Shown piece by piece: positions 8,794-18,237 of a stretch of 64,000 bases of DNA. The notes beneath the pieces were generated by a model. The model searched no databases and was not told where the DNA came from. It saw nothing but the letters and a program-made list of their open reading frames with translations. Numbering within the stretch: position 1 is the first letter of the stretch; every line of letters starts with the position of its first letter. The stretch is from assembly GCF_002531575.1 (NCBI RefSeq), contig NZ_NWTI01000011.1, positions 150,429-214,428 of the forward strand, given 5' to 3'. The translations under genes and the position numbers were made by a program. This DNA comes from Bradyrhizobium sp. Y36 (lineage in GTDB: Bacteria > Pseudomonadota > Alphaproteobacteria > Rhizobiales > Xanthobacteraceae).

Positions 8794-11700
8794 GTGAAGG
8801 GCGATAAGCTATCGAGGCGGCACGGTCGGCGCTGCGGCGCTGCTTTGGCCGCCGGCGTCGCCGCGCTCCTGTTGGGGCTCGTCCTGAACGTCTCGCCGGC
8901 CCATGCAGCCTGTACGCCTGATCCCGCCACGAGCGGCCAGACTGTGACCTGTACGGGTACCGACACCGACGGCTTTCAGGCCGGAGGCGGTGTCGATAGC
9001 CTCAATGTCAACGTGCTCTCAGGCGCGACCGTGAACGACAACGGCGCCGTCTCGATCGGCGTCAACGATACGAGCAGCGTCACCAACAACGGGACCGTGT
9101 CAGCAGGTTCGGGCCTCACCGGCATCGCTGTCGGAAATTCCAACACGGTGGTCAACAACAGCATCATCACGGTGCTCGGCAACGGTCTCGGCATCCAGGC
9201 CATCAATCAAAACGTCATCACCAATGCCGGAACGATCACGACCGGCGACAACGGCGCCGCGATCTCGGTTGGCGACAACAACACGGTCACCAACAGCGGC
9301 GCACTCTCGGTCGGCGTGTCGGGCTTCGGCGTCTTCGCCGGCCAGAACAACACGATCACCAACGCCGTGACGGGGACGATCACGGGGGGCGACGGCGCGA
9401 GCGGCATCTTCGCGGTTGGTGGTGCGACCATCACCAATGCCGGCGCGATCACGGTCGGCGATTCCGGAGGGTTCTCAGGCGGCATCCTGGCCATCGGCAC
9501 CAACAATCTGGTCACCAACACCGCTACCGGCACCATTACGGTCGGGCAAAATGCTGCGGGTATCTTCCTGCAGGGTAACGTCCAGACCGCCAGCAATCTC
9601 GGCACGATCACGGCCGGCGACCTTGCCGTCGGCATTGCCGTGCAGGGCGACGATTCCAAGGTCACCAACGGCGGCACGATCAGCGTGGGTGGGAGCGGCT
9701 CGGCCGGCATTTCGATGCAGGGGGACCGGGCAACGATCAGCCAAAGCGGCACGATCAATGTCGGCACGGGCGGGGTCGGTATCCTCTATGGTGGCTCGTC
9801 CTCCACGATCACCAATGCTGGAAAAATCGCGGGCGCCGACGGTGCCGAAGGCATCGTCGTGCTCGGCGATTCCAACACCGTCACCAACAGCGGAACGATC
9901 ACCGTCGGCGCGCTCGGCGTCGGCATCGACGCCAGCGCGTTCTCGACGATCAACCAGATCGTCAACACCGGCACCATCACCGTCGGCGCCAACGGCACCG
10001 GCATCCTGGTGAGCAACAGCGGCAGCGTCTTCAACTCCGGCACCATCAACGCCGGTGCATCCGGCGCCGTCGCGATCGACTTCTGCGGCTGCGGCAACAA
10101 CACGCTCACCCTCGGCCCCGGCAGCGTGATCAACGGCCAGGTGCTGGCGTCCGGAACGGACACTTTCCAGCTCGGCGGCACCGGCAAGGGTGCCTTCCAA
10201 CTCGACCTGATCGGCACCGGTCTCCAGTACGATGGCTTTGCGACCTTCAACAAGGTTGACAGCTCGACCTGGACCGTTACCGGCACCGGCAATCAGGACT
10301 GGAACGTGCTGGGCGGCACGCTGATGCTTGCCGGCACCATCAACGGCACCGTGAGCATCGCCGCTGGCGGTACGTTCGGCGGTATCGGTACGGTCGGCAC
10401 CATCGTCGTCAGCGGCGGCGCGCTGGCACCAGGCAATCCAACCGGAACGCTGAACGTCTCCGGCGATCTCTCGTTCACGTCGGCGTCGAGCTACATGGTG
10501 CAGGTCTCGGGCGCCAACAACGGCCTCGCGGTCGTGACCGGCACGGCGACGCTCAATGGCGCGACCGTGGTCGTCGTTCCCATCGGCTCGATTGCGAAGC
10601 ACTACACGATCCTCAACGCCGGGACGCTGCCCGATACCTTCAATCCCGTCGTCGCAGGCCTGTCGTCCAACCTGCACGCCACGCTCAGCTACGACCCCAA
10701 CAACGTCTATCTGGACCTTGCGTTGGGTTACGGCAGCGGGCTCAACATCAATCAGCAGAACGTCGCCAACGTGCTGACCAAATATTTCAACAGCACCGGC
10801 AGCTTGCCCGTCCCGCTCGCCAATCTTTCGCCGGCGGGCCTGACGCAAGCCTCCGGCGAGTCGGCGACGGGGTCTCAGCAGACGACCTTCGAGGCGATGA
10901 ACCAGTTCATCAATCTGCTGACCGACGTGTTCGGCTCGGGGCGCGGTGGCTCGCCCGGCGCGACGCCCTTTGCCGACGACCCGAGCGCGAGAGCCTATGC
11001 CGCGACGCGCACGAGCGCGCGCGACGCCTTCGCTTCGATTGCCCACAAGGCTCCGGCCGCGTCGTTCGAGCAGCGCTGGGATGTGTGGGCGGCAGGCTTT
11101 GGCGGCTCGCAGACCACCGACGGCAATGCCGGCCTCGGCTCGAACAACACGGCCAGCAACGTCTATGGCACGGCCGTGGGTCTCGATTACCGCTTCTCGC
11201 CGTCGACGATTGCGGGCTTTGCGCTCGCGGGCGGCGGGACCGGCTTCAACGTCAGCGGTCTCGGTTGGGGCCGCTCCGATCTGTTTCAGGCCGGCGCGTT
11301 TGTGCGTCATACGGCCGGGCCGGCCTACATCACGGCGGCGCTCGCCTACGGCTGGCAGGACGTCACGACCAATCGCGTCGTGACGGCTGCCGGTTACGAC
11401 CAGTTGCGCGCGCAGTTCAACGCCAACGCGGTCTCGGGCCGCATTGAAGGCGGCTATCGCTATGCCATGCAATGGGCCGGCGTCACGCCCTATGCCGCGC
11501 TCCAGGCCACCCTGTTCAGCCTTCCCGGTTATGCCGAGTCGGCCGTGGTCGGCAGCAACGTCTTCGCGCTCAACTATGCCGCCAAGGACGTGACCAGCAC
11601 CCGCACCGAGCTCGGCCTGCGCGCTGATCGCTCGTTCGCCGCGGCTGGCGGCCTCATGACCCTGCGCGGCCGCCTCGCCTGGGCGCATGATTACAATCCG

Positions 11701-11910
11701 GACCGCACGGCCGCAGCGGTGTTCCAGACGCTGCCGGGGTCGGCCTTCGTCGTGAACGGCGCTGCCCAGGCGCGCGATTCGGCCCTGACCACCGCATCAG
11801 CGCAGATGAACTGGATGAACGGTTGGTCCGCATCGGCGACCTTCGAGGGCGAGTTCTCCAACGTCACGCGCTCCTACGCCGGCAAGGGCCTCGTGCGCTA
11901 CGCCTGGTGA
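8794..11910 (+). CDS. Autotransporter outer-membrane beta-barrel protein (type V secretion)
   Basis: A 1038-residue type Va autotransporter. GTG 8794 is preferred over an in-frame ATG at 8677 because GGGGAG lies 6 bp upstream and the result is a clean Sec signal: basic SRRHGRR, hydrophobic core, AHA cleavage near residue 38. The passenger is a beta-helix of degenerate units of about 30 residues of the type NSGTITVG (9.06-10.08 kb). It is followed by a PATR-like autotransporter repeat (GGTLMLAGTINGTVSIAAGGTFGG). A C-terminal barrel of about 280 residues starts near QRWDVWAAGFGG and ends with a terminal tryptophan (RYAW), the usual Bam-recognition ending. No cargo enzyme or adhesin domain is recognisable. 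It is separated from amiE by 186 bp and is probably its own transcript. Confidence 0.9.
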   Translation: MKGDKLSRRHGRRCGAALAAGVAALLLGLVLNVSPAHAACTPDPATSGQTVTCTGTDTDGFQAGGGVDSLNVNVLSGATVNDNGAVSIGVNDTSSVTNNGTVSAGSGLTGIAVGNSNTVVNNSIITVLGNGLGIQAINQNVITNAGTITTGDNGAAISVGDNNTVTNSGALSVGVSGFGVFAGQNNTITNAVTGTITGGDGASGIFAVGGATITNAGAITVGDSGGFSGGILAIGTNNLVTNTATGTITVGQNAAGIFLQGNVQTASNLGTITAGDLAVGIAVQGDDSKVTNGGTISVGGSGSAGISMQGDRATISQSGTINVGTGGVGILYGGSSSTITNAGKIAGADGAEGIVVLGDSNTVTNSGTITVGALGVGIDASAFSTINQIVNTGTITVGANGTGILVSNSGSVFNSGTINAGASGAVAIDFCGCGNNTLTLGPGSVINGQVLASGTDTFQLGGTGKGAFQLDLIGTGLQYDGFATFNKVDSSTWTVTGTGNQDWNVLGGTLMLAGTINGTVSIAAGGTFGGIGTVGTIVVSGGALAPGNPTGTLNVSGDLSFTSASSYMVQVSGANNGLAVVTGTATLNGATVVVVPIGSIAKHYTILNAGTLPDTFNPVVAGLSSNLHATLSYDPNNVYLDLALGYGSGLNINQQNVANVLTKYFNSTGSLPVPLANLSPAGLTQASGESATGSQQTTFEAMNQFINLLTDVFGSGRGGSPGATPFADDPSARAYAATRTSARDAFASIAHKAPAASFEQRWDVWAAGFGGSQTTDGNAGLGSNNTASNVYGTAVGLDYRFSPSTIAGFALAGGGTGFNVSGLGWGRSDLFQAGAFVRHTAGPAYITAALAYGWQDVTTNRVVTAAGYDQLRAQFNANAVSGRIEGGYRYAMQWAGVTPYAALQATLFSLPGYAESAVVGSNVFALNYAAKDVTSTRTELGLRADRSFAAAGGLMTLRGRLAWAHDYNPDRTAAAVFQTLPGSAFVVNGAAQARDSALTTASAQMNWMNGWSASATFEGEFSNVTRSYAGKGLVRYAW
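9060..10080 (+). repeat. In-frame repeat array of the autotransporter passenger
   Basis: Around ten degenerate coding units of roughly 90 bp, each encoding T(V/I)TNxGTITVG followed by a GxGI(F/L)V type turn. At the DNA level they share ACGATCACC and GTCGGC blocks, so slipped-strand or recombinational length change is possible. Confidence 0.7.
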
Positions 11911-11976
11911 GACGTCGTCACCGCGAGATCAAGCGGGAGGGCACACCCTCCACGGGGGAGGATAAGAAAGAGGCCG

Positions 11977-12807
11977 CTACTGCTTCTTCTGCGGCGGCTT
12001 GCGCGGTGGGCGCGGGGCGGCGGCTGGTGTCGGGATCCCGCTCATCTTGTTGGCGGCCTCGCTGACGTCGAGCAGCGAGCGACGGATGTCCTCGAGATAG
12101 CCCGCCGATTTCTTCCTCATGACGTCGGCAAGCTCGCGTAGTCCCTTGATCTTCTCGAACAGCTCGTCGGCCTTGCCGTCGACGAAGCCGGGCATCACAC
12201 CCTCGACCTTCGTGACCGCCTTGTCGAAACCCGCGAAGGCGCTGTCGACCTTCGCCATGACGGAATCGATCTCGCCACCCTTGCTGCGGAGATCGGCGGT
12301 GTAATTTTCGAACGTGCGCAGGCCGTCCTTGATGGCGGGGGCATTGCTGACGATCGTACGGTCGACGCTGTGGAGCGTCTCGACGATCGATTCGGCGTCG
12401 CTGAGGTCGGCGGTCAGCACGGGGATGCCGTCCGCGTCCAGCGGCACCGGGGGCGCGGAGGGAGCCCCCCCGATCAGCGAGATCGCGGCAACGCCGGTGA
12501 GGCCCTGGAACTCGATGCCCGCCACGGTGTCCTTGCGGATCGGCGCGGTGTTGTCGAGCATCACCAGCGCCACGATCCTGCGCGGATTGTCCAGCTTGAT
12601 CGACAGGATCTGCCCGGCCGGGACACCGTCGAAATTGACCGGCCCGCCGCGGCGCAGACCGCTGGCGGACCCGCCCTCGAACACCACGCGCAACTGGCTG
12701 CGGCTCTGGATGGTGCGCCATTTCTGAACACCGAGCACGCCGCCGAACGCCACGGCGATCACCGCCAGCGTCGCCGTTCCGATCACCAGATTACTCGCGC
12801 GTGCCAT
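11977..12807 (-). CDS. MCE (MlaD-type) family lipid-transport protein
   Basis: A 276-residue envelope protein with a single N-terminal membrane anchor (residues about 7-25). One MCE domain follows (about 38-115: LRVVFEGGSASGLRRGGPVNFDGVPAG), then a helical region predicted to form a coiled bundle and a proline/lysine-rich tail. MCE proteins form hexameric shuttles for phospholipids between membranes. The usual partners (MlaE-like permease, MlaF-like ATPase) are not adjacent, so this is an orphan subunit or its partners lie elsewhere. It is convergent with the autotransporter, 66 bp apart. Confidence 0.85.
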   Translation of the reverse strand: MARASNLVIGTATLAVIAVAFGGVLGVQKWRTIQSRSQLRVVFEGGSASGLRRGGPVNFDGVPAGQILSIKLDNPRRIVALVMLDNTAPIRKDTVAGIEFQGLTGVAAISLIGGAPSAPPVPLDADGIPVLTADLSDAESIVETLHSVDRTIVSNAPAIKDGLRTFENYTADLRSKGGEIDSVMAKVDSAFAGFDKAVTKVEGVMPGFVDGKADELFEKIKGLRELADVMRKKSAGYLEDIRRSLLDVSEAANKMSGIPTPAAAPRPPRKPPQKKQ

Positions 12808-12990
12808 TCGGTTGCGATTCTACGACCAAAGCGGGGAAGTTGGAAGAAGGCCGCAATGGTAAGTAGGACGAGTTAGCGAAGCGTAACCCGCCGTTTTCGC
12901 CTCAATGAGCGGACCGGTTGGCGGATCATGCGGAGCCCGTCATCGGGCCGCGCGTGGCGCGGACCCGTGACCAATCCGCTCCACGCGACA

Positions 12991-15210
12991 TCAATGGCTT
13001 GCCGCGCGCTTTGCCGCAGCATTGTTCAGCACGATCAGGGCATCGACGGCCACGCCCGTCTTGATGTTGATCAGGAACGGGTTGATGTCGATCGAGGCGA
13101 TTCGGTCGCCGGCATCCGCGATCAGATTGGACAGGCCGACCAGCACTTTCACCGCGGAAGCTTCGTGCAAGGCCGGCTTGCCGCGATAGCCGCGCATCTT
13201 GATCCCGGCCTTGGTGCGGCCGATCAGGAGCCGCGCCTCGGCCTCGTTCAGCGGCGCGCCGGCGAGCGCGACGTCCTTCATCAACTCGATCTCGATGCCG
13301 CCGGTGCCGAACAGCACGACCGGTCCCATCTCGGCATCGAGCGAGGCCCCGACGACGAGCTCGAGCTCGGCCTTGACCTGCTGCGCGATGAGGATGCCGT
13401 CGAGCTTCGGCTTGCCCTTCAGCTTCGCGACCCGTGCGGTGATGTCGGCGAAAGCCTTCTTCACCTCGGCTGTGCTGTTCAGGTTCAACACCACGCCGCC
13501 GATGTCGGATTTGTGCAGGATATCGGCGCTGACGACCTTTGCGACGACCGGAAATCCGATCTGCTTTGCGATCTTGGCGGCTTCTGCTGCCGTCTGCGCA
13601 ATCGCCTCCTTCGAGATCGGAATGCCGTAGGCCTTCAGGAGCTTCTTCGAGGCGACCTCGTCGAGCGCGGCGCCGTTGGCCGATCTCAGCGCCTTCTCCA
13701 GCACGGCGCGCGCGGCGGGCTTCGAACTCGAGACGATGTCGGGTACCTCTTTTTGCAGCTTCGCATAGGCGAGCAGCGATTTTATCGCGGTCACCGCCCG
13801 GTCCATGCCCTGCATGACGGCGAGATGCGGCAGCGACTTGCGCAACGATTTGGTGAATTCGGTGAAGCCGATCGACATCGCGCTGACATAGATTACCGGC
13901 TTCGAGGCCCGGCTCGCCATCTCGTTGACGATGCGCAAATTGCGCTCGCGAACCTCGTGCGGGGCCTTCGGCAGCTCGGCATCGATGATGACGATGTCGA
14001 TGTCGGGATCGTCGATCATCAGCTTGATCGACTTCATGTAGACGGAGGGATCGACCACCGCGGCAAAGCCGGCGTCCAGCGGATTGCCGACGATCGACCC
14101 CGGGCCGAGCATCTTGGCCAGCTCGGAGCCGACATGCGGGCTGAGCGGCGCAAAGTTCAGGCCCTCGGCGTAGAAGGCATCCAGCAGCATGCCGCGCTTG
14201 CCGCCGGACAGCGTGACGGCGGCGAGCCGGTCACCCCTGGGAACGGCGGAGTGAACGAAGCACTCGGTGGTCTCGATCAGTTCGTCGAGGCCACCCACGC
14301 GGATCACGCCTTCGCGCGTCGCGATGGCGTCGAATGTCTCGATCGAGCCTGCCAGCGCGCCGGTGTGCGCCATTGCCGCGGCGCGTCCGCCCTCGGACGA
14401 GCCGAGCTTGAGCGCGATCACGGGCTTGCTCGCCGCGCGCGCCGCCTTGCAGGCTTCGCGAAAGGCCTTGGTGTTGCGCACGCCTTCGAGGTAGACGACG
14501 ATCACCTTGATGCTCGGATCCTCGGCGAAATAGCGCATCAAATCCGGCGTCTCGAGTCCGGCCTCGTTCCCGGTCGTGACCATGTAGCCGACACCGACGC
14601 CCCGATCTTCCAGCGCCTGGCGGATCGCCATGACGATCGCGCCGGATTGCCCGGCGATCGCCACCGCGCCCTGTTCCATGGTGACGATGCGGTCGTCGAT
14701 GTTGGTGAACAGCTTTTCGCCAGCGCTCAGATTGCCGAGGCAATTCGGCCCGGTGACGGCAAGCCCCGTTTCGCGTATGGCCGCCTGCAATTCGGCGGCG
14801 AGCTTCTGGCTCTCCTCGTCCTGCAATTCGCTGAAGCCCGAGGTGACGATGGTCGCCGAGCGCGCGCCGGCCGCGGCGGCGTCGCGGATAACCTGCACGG
14901 CAAAGCGTGCCGGGACCAGCACCAGGACGTGGTCGGGCTTTTCCGGAAGGCTGGCGAAATCCTTATAGCAAGGCACGCCCCAGATGGTGTCGCGCTTGGC
15001 GTTGACCGGATAGAGCCCGCCCTCGAAACCGTATTTGACCAGATTGTTCCAGATGCGCTCGGCATAATTGCCGGGCTTGTCGGTCGCGCCGACCAGCACG
15101 ATGTTGTGCGGGTGCAGCATGGCGTGGATGCCCTTGACGATGTCTCCGGCATCGGGCGATGGAGACCATGAGCGCTGGGAAACCGATGCGGCAGGCACTT
15201 GAGCTTCCAT
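12991..15210 (-). CDS. NDP-forming acyl-CoA synthetase / acetate-CoA ligase family protein
   Basis: A 739-residue single-chain fusion of the two subunits of ADP-forming acyl-CoA synthetase, which interconverts acyl-CoA and the free acid with ATP formation or use. Domains in order: CoA-binding Rossmann (about 25-130, VLVGATDKPGNYAERIWNN), succinyl-CoA-synthetase-like domains with the phosphohistidine loop AMAHTGALAGS, and a C-terminal ATP-grasp domain (about 510-735). The last has FPVVAKVVSADILHKSD and GTGGIEIELMKD. The family includes enzymes for acetate, phenylpropanoids and pimelate, and the substrate cannot be read from the sequence. No partner genes adjoin it. Confidence 0.85.
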   Translation of the reverse strand: MEAQVPAASVSQRSWSPSPDAGDIVKGIHAMLHPHNIVLVGATDKPGNYAERIWNNLVKYGFEGGLYPVNAKRDTIWGVPCYKDFASLPEKPDHVLVLVPARFAVQVIRDAAAAGARSATIVTSGFSELQDEESQKLAAELQAAIRETGLAVTGPNCLGNLSAGEKLFTNIDDRIVTMEQGAVAIAGQSGAIVMAIRQALEDRGVGVGYMVTTGNEAGLETPDLMRYFAEDPSIKVIVVYLEGVRNTKAFREACKAARAASKPVIALKLGSSEGGRAAAMAHTGALAGSIETFDAIATREGVIRVGGLDELIETTECFVHSAVPRGDRLAAVTLSGGKRGMLLDAFYAEGLNFAPLSPHVGSELAKMLGPGSIVGNPLDAGFAAVVDPSVYMKSIKLMIDDPDIDIVIIDAELPKAPHEVRERNLRIVNEMASRASKPVIYVSAMSIGFTEFTKSLRKSLPHLAVMQGMDRAVTAIKSLLAYAKLQKEVPDIVSSSKPAARAVLEKALRSANGAALDEVASKKLLKAYGIPISKEAIAQTAAEAAKIAKQIGFPVVAKVVSADILHKSDIGGVVLNLNSTAEVKKAFADITARVAKLKGKPKLDGILIAQQVKAELELVVGASLDAEMGPVVLFGTGGIEIELMKDVALAGAPLNEAEARLLIGRTKAGIKMRGYRGKPALHEASAVKVLVGLSNLIADAGDRIASIDINPFLINIKTGVAVDALIVLNNAAAKRAASH

Positions 15211-15423
15211 GCGCTTCCCTCACTTCTTGTTCTTGTTGCAACGCGCTGTCGCGCGCTGGCTTCGGAGGCTGATCGTTGCGGGCGCCATGCCGCGAGACGG
15301 AATGGGCAAGGTCTGACGACAAGACCTGATCATGAGGCTAGCATCACGAGACTTTTGGCGAAAGTGCGAACGGTCCGGCAAGATGCTAGGAAACCGTGAC
15401 GCATATTCTCTCAATTGGTGATC

Positions 15424-17058
15424 ATGCCGCTTCTGTCCATCGTGGTGCCGACCCTCGATCGTCCCGACACGCTTCGCCACGCGCTCGCGACCATGGCGTG
15501 CCAGCCTGCGCAAGCCGATTGCGAGTTCATCGTTCAGAACAATGGCGGCAATCCCGAGATCGCGAAGATGGTCGCAAACTTCCGGGACGAGCGCTTCAGG
15601 CATTTTGCCAGCGAATCCGTCCTGACCATGACCGACAATTGGGAGGCGGCGCTCGGCCATGCCTCGGGCGAGTATATCGCCTTCCTCGGTGACGACGACG
15701 GATTGATGCCCTATGCGGGCGCCACGGCAACGGACATGCTGTCCGGCCGGAAGATCGATCTGCTGAGCTGGGATGCCTACAGCTATTACTGGCCGGGCTA
15801 CTACCATCCGGCCTTCCGCAACCGGCTGCTCGCCGAGATCGATCTGACGTCGTCGGCAAGGCGCGTCTCCTCTCGAGGCGAGCTGGCGCGCATCTTCGGC
15901 TTCCAGGCCCACTATGCGCGTCTGCCGATGATCTACAATTCGTTCGTCCGCCGCAGCGTCGTCGACCGGATGCGCGCGGCCTGTGGCCGCTACTTCATCG
16001 GCCTCTCGCCCGACGTCGCATCCGGTATCGCCAACGCCGCGCTGACAGAGAGTTTCGTTCGGCTGTCACGGCCTCTGAGCATGGCCGGATTTTCGCAGCA
16101 CAGCACCGGCCATGCTCTGTTCTTCGAGACCACGAACTTGCTCGAAACGTCACGGGGTGCGCGCGATTTCGGACCCATTGACGACGATCTTCAGCTCCCC
16201 GATCTCAATGCTCTCCAGCTCTTCATCGCCAAGGACATGCTCGACCTCAAACGTCTTCTGCTGGCGGATGACGACGGGATGCGGCTCGATTTCAAGGCGC
16301 TGGCGCAAGCGCTCGCGACCGATATCAACAATCGACCGCCCCTGTATGACCGGACCGTGCAGACCATCGGCGAACTTGCCCGTATGCACGGCTTCGATGT
16401 CGCCGACATCATCATTCCTGTCCGTCTTGCGGATCGGCCGCCCCCCGGACAGGGTACTTCCGTCGTCGGACAGAACCGCGTGCTCTACGAGCTGGATGGT
16501 TCTGCGCTCGGGCTCAACTCGATTGCGGATGCCGTGCGCGTGATCGCCCAGTTCGTTCCGGATCAGGCGCCGTTCGATCCGGCTGCTCTGGAGACTGCCG
16601 GGCTCGCGCCGGTGCTCGGCCCGGAGGAGCTCGATTTCAGCCGTGGCGGGGCGGGGACCGCCGCGCTGATCGAGGGGTGGAGCGAGCCGGAGCAATGGGG
16701 CACCTGGTCCATCGCGAGGAATTGCGTGCTGCGCTTCGCGATGGATCCCATCCCGTCACGGCCGGTCGCGCTCGTGCTGGCGTGCCGGGCGTTCGTTTCG
16801 GATGGGAATCCACGACTGCAAGCGATTTGCCGCGTCGGCAACGGACCGCAGCAGCAATTGTCGTTTTCGAGAGGTTCGTTCGCGGGCCAGCGCAGGTTGA
16901 TGCTCGATCCCGCCGCAATTGCCGCCGACGGGACGCTGACCATCAGCCTGTCGCTATCCGATCCGCGCTCGCCCGCTGATCTCGGCTTGAGTTCCGACGC
17001 GCGCCCCCTTGGCATCGGCCTCGAGCGGGTCTGGCTTGATGACGATGCCCGTGCGTGA
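15424..17058 (+). CDS. Glycosyltransferase family 2 with C-terminal beta-sandwich domain
   Basis: A 544-residue protein. The N-terminal GT-A domain starts almost at the first residue (LLSIVVPTLDRPDTLRHAL) and has the metal-binding FLGDDDG with D90-D92. A linker follows, then a C-terminal domain of about 130 residues containing EGWSEPEQWGTWS and LGLSSDARPLGIGLERV. I recall that module at the end of many rhizobial glycan-synthesis proteins and take it as carbohydrate-binding-like. No clear ribosome binding site is visible; GTG 15418 or TTG 15415 in the same frame are alternative starts. It is the first gene of a surface-glycan/sortase locus, convergent with the next glycosyltransferase. Sugar donor and acceptor are unknown. 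Confidence 0.82.
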   Translation: MPLLSIVVPTLDRPDTLRHALATMACQPAQADCEFIVQNNGGNPEIAKMVANFRDERFRHFASESVLTMTDNWEAALGHASGEYIAFLGDDDGLMPYAGATATDMLSGRKIDLLSWDAYSYYWPGYYHPAFRNRLLAEIDLTSSARRVSSRGELARIFGFQAHYARLPMIYNSFVRRSVVDRMRAACGRYFIGLSPDVASGIANAALTESFVRLSRPLSMAGFSQHSTGHALFFETTNLLETSRGARDFGPIDDDLQLPDLNALQLFIAKDMLDLKRLLLADDDGMRLDFKALAQALATDINNRPPLYDRTVQTIGELARMHGFDVADIIIPVRLADRPPPGQGTSVVGQNRVLYELDGSALGLNSIADAVRVIAQFVPDQAPFDPAALETAGLAPVLGPEELDFSRGGAGTAALIEGWSEPEQWGTWSIARNCVLRFAMDPIPSRPVALVLACRAFVSDGNPRLQAICRVGNGPQQQLSFSRGSFAGQRRLMLDPAAIAADGTLTISLSLSDPRSPADLGLSSDARPLGIGLERVWLDDDARA

Positions 17059-17081
17059 TGAGGGCGCTGATCGCCGCCGGC

Positions 17082-18074
17082 TCAGTAACGCAACAGGCTC
17101 AGCTTGTGGGCGTAGTGAAAGACGACCTGTCTCGCGAGATAGGGCGCGATGGCGCGGCGGATCTGCATCTGTGTCGGATCGAAGCCGAGCACACGGCGCC
17201 GCAGGATGCCCATCTCCCTGACGCCGATCGCGTAGGTCGATGCCGTCTTCTGGGCGTCGTGGATTCGGAAGCAGGCGAGAAATCGCGGCAGGCGCACGAA
17301 TTTGAAACCCGCTTCCTGCGCCCGCAGGATGAAGTCCCAATCCATGGCATAGTGGAAGCTTTCGTCGATCGGCCCGATCTTGTCCCACACGCGCCTGCGC
17401 CAGAACATCGTCTCCTGCGGGATGTAGTCGGCATATTGCAGCGCGCGTCCGTCATGGGGCGGCAGTACGGCACGGCCGACCTCGAGCCCTTCGCGATCGA
17501 CGAAGACGCGATGGCCATAGACGATGTCGACATTCGGGTGCGCCATGAAGTAGTTGGCGACATAGGCCAGCGTCCCCGGCAGCAGCATGTCGTCGCTGTT
17601 GAGATAAGCCATGATCTCGCTGTCGACCCCGGCGAAGCCGAGATTGATGGCGTTCGACTGCCCGCCGTCGGGTTCGCTCTTCCAGCTGATGCTCTCGCCG
17701 CAGCTCTTCAGGAGATCGACCGTGCCGTCGATGGAGGCGCCGTCCTGCACGTGATAATGCAGGTTCGGATAGTTCTGGCCGACGATGCTCTCGATCGTGG
17801 CGCCGAGATATTGCGCCTGGTTGTAGCTCGGCGTGACCATCGCGATCCGCGGCGCGTCGCCGCCGATCGAAGGGGCTGGCAGGAAGGTCGTCAAATTGAG
17901 CAGGCGCGGCTGATATTGCTCGAAGGTCCACATCGGCGGGCGGCGCCACAGGCTCCGGAGCGAGGATCGTCTTTGCCCGGCGGCGATGAGATCCAGATTC
18001 CTTTCCAGGAGCGCGACGCGATTTTCGAGCTGCTCCAATCGCTGTTCGAGGCGCGGCCTGAACTCGTCGTCCAT
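17082..18074 (-). CDS. Glycosyltransferase family 2 with N-terminal coiled coil
   Basis: A 330-residue cytoplasmic or membrane-associated glycosyltransferase. Residues about 1-35 are a charged heptad-like helix (EQRLEQLENRVALLERN), probably for oligomerisation. The GT-A fold begins near residue 76 (RIAMVTPSYNQAQYLGATIESI), with VQDGASIDGT, DGGQSNAIN and the divalent-metal motif NSDD at D161-D162. MDWDFILRAQEAG near the C-terminus is the usual acceptor-side aspartate region. It is tail-to-tail with the preceding gene (23 bp apart) and 163 bp downstream of the sortase, in the same direction. Confidence 0.85.
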   Translation of the reverse strand: MDDEFRPRLEQRLEQLENRVALLERNLDLIAAGQRRSSLRSLWRRPPMWTFEQYQPRLLNLTTFLPAPSIGGDAPRIAMVTPSYNQAQYLGATIESIVGQNYPNLHYHVQDGASIDGTVDLLKSCGESISWKSEPDGGQSNAINLGFAGVDSEIMAYLNSDDMLLPGTLAYVANYFMAHPNVDIVYGHRVFVDREGLEVGRAVLPPHDGRALQYADYIPQETMFWRRRVWDKIGPIDESFHYAMDWDFILRAQEAGFKFVRLPRFLACFRIHDAQKTASTYAIGVREMGILRRRVLGFDPTQMQIRRAIAPYLARQVVFHYAHKLSLLRY

Positions 18075-18237
18075 CTATCGTTCTTTCACAAATCACAACG
18101 TACAAAATCAATGGGTCATTCTTACAGGGCTCCGGTCGGCCGCGCCAGTTCACGGTCTCCCGTCAACGCGATTTCCCGGCAGGTCCGGCTTGATTTGAGA
18201 GGGCTCGATCGATCCGTAACAGGCGGATTGCGAACGG

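Noticed and set aside
9060..10080. CRISPR-like array
   Set aside because: The regular units are in-frame beta-helix repeats with degenerate sequence, no constant repeat and no spacers.
9475..11688. Open frame of over 700 codons on the minus strand opposite the autotransporter
   Set aside because: Arginine/alanine/aspartate-rich sequence with no family motif, produced by the GC-rich repeat codons of the plus-strand gene; the plus strand has signal, repeats and barrel.
11936..11951. Intrinsic terminator after the autotransporter (GGAGGG/CCCTCC, 4-base loop)
   Set aside because: Stem of only 6 bp and no T-run; could be chance in GC-rich sequence.
12869..12890. Possible fragment of another dispersed repeat (GTTAGCGAAGCGTAACC)
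   Set aside because: Only one short arm is present in the spacer; no second copy in the window to define it.
12928..15171. Long plus-strand frame opposite the NDP-forming acyl-CoA synthetase
   Set aside because: No recognisable motif; the minus strand has complete CoA-binding and ATP-grasp domains.
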